Positions 4,355-7,108 of a stretch of 7,108 nucleotides of DNA are shown here, piece after piece. Source of the DNA: Opitutaceae bacterium UBA4094 (GTDB taxonomy: Bacteria; Verrucomicrobiota; Verrucomicrobiia; Opitutales; Opitutaceae); the NCBI GenBank assembly GCA_002382525.1, contig DFYA01000109.1, positions 1-7,108 of the forward strand, written 5' to 3'. The notes under the pieces are model-generated. The model was not told the origin of the DNA. It did no database searches and worked only from the letters and a program-made list of their open reading frames with translations. Each line of letters begins with the position of its first letter. Position 1 is the first letter of the stretch. The position numbers and the translations under genes are program-made.

Positions 4355-7108
4355 ATGTCGGTGGAACTGAGCCAGCGGAAGCTGATGACTTGGTAGCGAC
4401 GGCCAAATTTTTCGTTGTCGGAGCCGACGGAGGGAAGTTCTTCGGGGCTGTTTCCGCCGGCGGCGACGTCGAGAATGTAGTCGGGTGTGCGCTGGACGAC
4501 GGCTTCGCACCAGGCGCGAGAGGTGATTTCGCCGGTCGCGGGATTGGCTACATCACCGTAGGTGCGAATGATGAATGTGTCGGAGCGGGGGGCGAGACTG
4601 GACGCCAAGGGGGAGAGCAGGTCGGCCTGCAGGATGTAGCCGGGGGCGCCTGCGGTCATGGTCCGGGCGCGGTAGGCGTCTTCGGCTAGGTAGGAGTTGT
4701 TCGATTGGACGCGGAACACCGGGTCGACGTCGTTCGTTTGATTGAGGTTGGCATCGATGGCGGCCTGGAGCGCGCCGGAGAGTCCCAGGCCCATGGGGTC
4801 GTTCGCGGAGGTGACGAGACGACGATTCATAAAATCGGCCAGAGAGAGGAAGGGGCCGCGGCGACGAATTTGCAGCACGACTTCCTCGGCGAGGTCTTTG
4901 ATCTCGGCATCGGAAAGATTGTGGAATCCGGCCCAGGCGTCCGCGGTGTTCGCAGTGCGGGTGCCGGTGTATCCGGAGTTTCCATACAATTTGCGCGAGA
5001 ATGGATTGCTGACGCTGGAGTCGCCCTCGACGGGCACTTTGCGCAGGCTGGAGAGGACTGCTTTCCATGCCTCCACGGAGGTGGAGTTGATGTTGAAGGC
5101 TCCGTCGTTCAACAGGTTTGTGGCCGCTGTTCTGGGGGCTCCGCGGAAGTTCGAGGGGTTGTTCCCTGCGGTGGTGGTCTGATCGCGGAAGGGCCGCATG
5201 GAGCGGTTCACGAGATCGTCGGTGGCAAAATCGAAGGCGTCGGCGGCCGGGTAGCTGGAGAAGAAGAAGCGGTCGGAGAGCACCTCGTTGAAGAGCCATG
5301 AGCCGTCGTAGGCGACTCCTATGTTGGTGCGCGAGTTGTTGCTGACATTGGCGAAGTAAGCACGATCCCGAGGAACGCGTGGATTGGGATAGGAATTCCC
5401 GGTGGGGTAATTGACCTGAAAGGTGTTCGCTTGGGTGGAGTAATGCTGGGTTTTGGGGGAGTCGAAGCGGTTGTTCTCGAAGAAGCCGGACGGGCTGAAG
5501 TGTTGAAGTTGCGGAATTGAGGACAGGGCGCGGCCGGGGCGCGGGATGCTGTAGAGGATATTGGTGTAGCCCGTATCGCTGCCCACGCCGCTGGGTGGCG
5601 TGCCGGACAGGGGTGTTGCTTCTTTCGTGACCGGACCCCAGCGCACGCGATCACCTGGCCCGTCGAACATGAGGTCTGCGGTGAACCAGCCGTCGTTGCC
5701 GGCTTCGCCGTTGCGGAAATAGGTTTGGGCGAGCTCGAGGGGGTGGTCGTTGCTGAGCGTGCCCGTGTTGAAAAGGGTGAGCGTCCTTGGATTGTATTGG
5801 AGAAAGTAGGCCTGCTGCGGGCGTTGTGGCGAGGTCGCCAATGCGTCGGGTATAACGAACCATCCGCCGCCGCCTGGGCGAGTTTCGCCCCTTGCCGTCG
5901 GATAGACCAAGAAGATGTTGCTGTTTGGAGTTCCGGGGAGCTTGAGCTCGTAGGGGAAGATGTATTGGAGCAGGCTGTTGTCGTTGCCTGTGAGCGTGGC
6001 GGGGTTTGCCCCGTATAGTCTGGCATTTGGAACAATTTTTGTCGCGAAAAGGACGGCGTGCGAGCTGGTCGCACCCATGGATACGTTCGTGTTTACGGTA
6101 TAGGTCGGCCCCGGATCATAACCCTCGGCCATTTCGATTTCTTGGATAGCTCCCGAGCCCGTATCGGTGTGGTTTTGGTCCAGAGAATATATCCGCGTTT
6201 CGCCCGGAGGAATCTCCGACGCGCGGATGACGAGATTCATCCGCCTAAGACGAGCCTCGTTCATCGTGAAGGCGGTGGTGGGAAACAGGGTCGTGGTAGG
6301 TGTGGGCACGGGATCGCCCTCGGCAATGGCCCCCGTGCGAACGGTCGCGCCGGGACCGTGGAAACGGACCCAATAATCGCCGGTCAGGGTGATGTCATAG
6401 GGATTGGCGAGCACGACCAACGGGCGCATCTGCACGCTGATGTTACCTCCTGCGTCGATTTGCAGACCGAAGAAAATCTTGGCGTGAACCAGCAGGGGGT
6501 TGATGCCTTGCGTATTCGCTAGTTGAATACGCGACTCGGCTTTGCTGGCAGCGTTGACCACGCCGCGAACGGGGACGGGGTCGGTGGGCAGGTTGCCCAT
6601 GTTGAAGAACGAACGCAGTTGGGCCCATGTTGCCGATCGCGAGAGCCCCAAGGCATAATTGTCAACGAAGCTGTTCTGGCCAAGGGCAGAGACGTAGGGG
6701 GTGGTGGAATTGCTCAGTATGGAGTCGGTGAGGACGATGGAGTTGTCGCCGTAAAGAGAGCGGAGTTGGTCGCGATAATCGTTGTCGTTGGCCTGAGCGA
6801 GCATCCACGAAAGATCGGCCTTAAGGCCGCCGTTGCGGGTGTCGGACAAGACGCCGCGCGAATACACGGTGAGGTCGTGATAGCGCTTGGTCAGTTCCGT
6901 TTTGAAGTCGGCCGCGAGGGAGGTGTCGTCGTTGGACTGAGCCAGTTGGTTTTTGGAGAGGACGCGGGAAAGTTTGGCGTCGTTGGCTGGATAAAGGGTG
7001 GAGAGGTCGGTCATCGCCTCAATCGCCGGCCGCTGGGCGGATTGAAGCCGGGTGCGATTCTCCTCGGCGTCATTGGAATCGGCGTAGGGATCGATCGTGT
7101 TGGCTCGA
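4351..7108 (-). CDS. vccA: Verru_Chthon cassette protein A, N-terminus outside window
   Basis: About 918 residues are visible. The frame stays open through the right edge, so the ATG at 7014 is internal and the true start lies beyond 7108. Motifs in order match Verru_Chthon cassette protein A as I know it: YSRGVLSDTRNGGLKADLS (about 6808-6864), MRPLVVLANPYDITL (about 6385-6430), PRPGRALSSIPQLQHFSPS (about 5495-5555), GNSYPNPRVPRD, YDGSWLFNEVLSDRFFFSS (about 5255-5315), GAFNINSTSVEAWKAVLSSL (about 5045-5104), RRGPFLSLADFMNRRL, and the C-terminal DTFIIRTYGDVANPATGE...RAWCEAVVQRTPDY (about 4480-4585). The family belongs to four-gene cassettes (A-D) of Verrucomicrobiota, in which B, C and D have prepilin-type N-termini. 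It is probably an envelope component of a pseudopilin-type system. The GPFLSLADF segment recalls minor pseudopilin GspK (inference). The gene ends in ATGA, overlapping the next start, and heads the visible operon. Confidence 0.92.
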   Translation of the reverse strand, partial: RANTIDPYADSNDAEENRTRLQSAQRPAIEAMTDLSTLYPANDAKLSRVLSKNQLAQSNDDTSLAADFKTELTKRYHDLTVYSRGVLSDTRNGGLKADLSWMLAQANDNDYRDQLRSLYGDNSIVLTDSILSNSTTPYVSALGQNSFVDNYALGLSRSATWAQLRSFFNMGNLPTDPVPVRGVVNAASKAESRIQLANTQGINPLLVHAKIFFGLQIDAGGNISVQMRPLVVLANPYDITLTGDYWVRFHGPGATVRTGAIAEGDPVPTPTTTLFPTTAFTMNEARLRRMNLVIRASEIPPGETRIYSLDQNHTDTGSGAIQEIEMAEGYDPGPTYTVNTNVSMGATSSHAVLFATKIVPNARLYGANPATLTGNDNSLLQYIFPYELKLPGTPNSNIFLVYPTARGETRPGGGGWFVIPDALATSPQRPQQAYFLQYNPRTLTLFNTGTLSNDHPLELAQTYFRNGEAGNDGWFTADLMFDGPGDRVRWGPVTKEATPLSGTPPSGVGSDTGYTNILYSIPRPGRALSSIPQLQHFSPSGFFENNRFDSPKTQHYSTQANTFQVNYPTGNSYPNPRVPRDRAYFANVSNNSRTNIGVAYDGSWLFNEVLSDRFFFSSYPAADAFDFATDDLVNRSMRPFRDQTTTAGNNPSNFRGAPRTAATNLLNDGAFNINSTSVEAWKAVLSSLRKVPVEGDSSVSNPFSRKLYGNSGYTGTRTANTADAWAGFHNLSDAEIKDLAEEVVLQIRRRGPFLSLADFMNRRLVTSANDPMGLGLSGALQAAIDANLNQTNDVDPVFRVQSNNSYLAEDAYRARTMTAGAPGYILQADLLSPLASSLAPRSDTFIIRTYGDVANPATGEITSRAWCEAVVQRTPDYILDVAAGGNSPEELPSVGSDNEKFGRRYQVISFRWLSSTDI

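Noticed and set aside
4355..4510. Upstream extension of the secreted protein to a start at 4510
   Set aside because: The added residues are Arg-rich and lie inside cassette protein A. The ATG at 4354 gives a clean signal peptide and an ATGA overlap.
4553..5299. 248-residue minus-strand frame inside cassette protein A
   Set aside because: It is Arg/Pro-rich in a shifted frame. The family motifs are all in the long frame.

Overview
This 7.1-kb GC-rich window looks like chromosomal DNA of a Verrucomicrobiota member, most likely from the Opitutales or a related group. The main evidence is a large gene at the right edge whose product carries the string of motifs typical of Verru_Chthon cassette protein A. 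That family is known, as far as I recall, only from this phylum. Start codons without Shine-Dalgarno sequences and abundant palindromic intergenic repeats fit the same assignment.

Layout: (1) bases 1-317, plus strand: the 3' end of a gene entering from the left, whose last ~100 residues resemble the end of a secretin (type II/III secretion) domain. (2) Bases 318-926: a gene-free, repeat-rich spacer between convergent genes. It holds three REP-like hairpins with the GTAG/CTAC foot. Two of them form an inverted pair (a REPIN-like unit), one of which is split by a 220-bp MITE-like element. The element has 12-bp terminal inverted repeats, a perfect 24-bp internal inverted repeat and a 13-bp direct repeat on each side. 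An 18-bp imperfect inverted repeat encloses the whole nest, and a degenerate accacagat-type repeat follows. (3) Bases 927-7108, minus strand: four tightly packed genes transcribed right to left. They are Verru_Chthon cassette protein A (start outside the window), a secreted all-beta protein of unknown function, an oligogalacturonate-lyase-like (PL22) beta-propeller, and a membrane-anchored VWA-domain protein.

The four minus-strand genes are joined by a 4-base ATGA overlap, a 4-base GTGA overlap and a 24-base gap, so they are probably one operon read from a promoter beyond position 7108. The cassette protein and the small exported protein probably act at the envelope, and the VWA protein is membrane-anchored. 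The propeller has no signal peptide and should be cytoplasmic; its lyase-type metal and catalytic residues appear intact. A pseudopilin-associated cassette joined to a lyase-type propeller and a VWA membrane protein is the most system-like feature here, but its joint function is inference. The nested repeat block is the most unusual non-coding feature.
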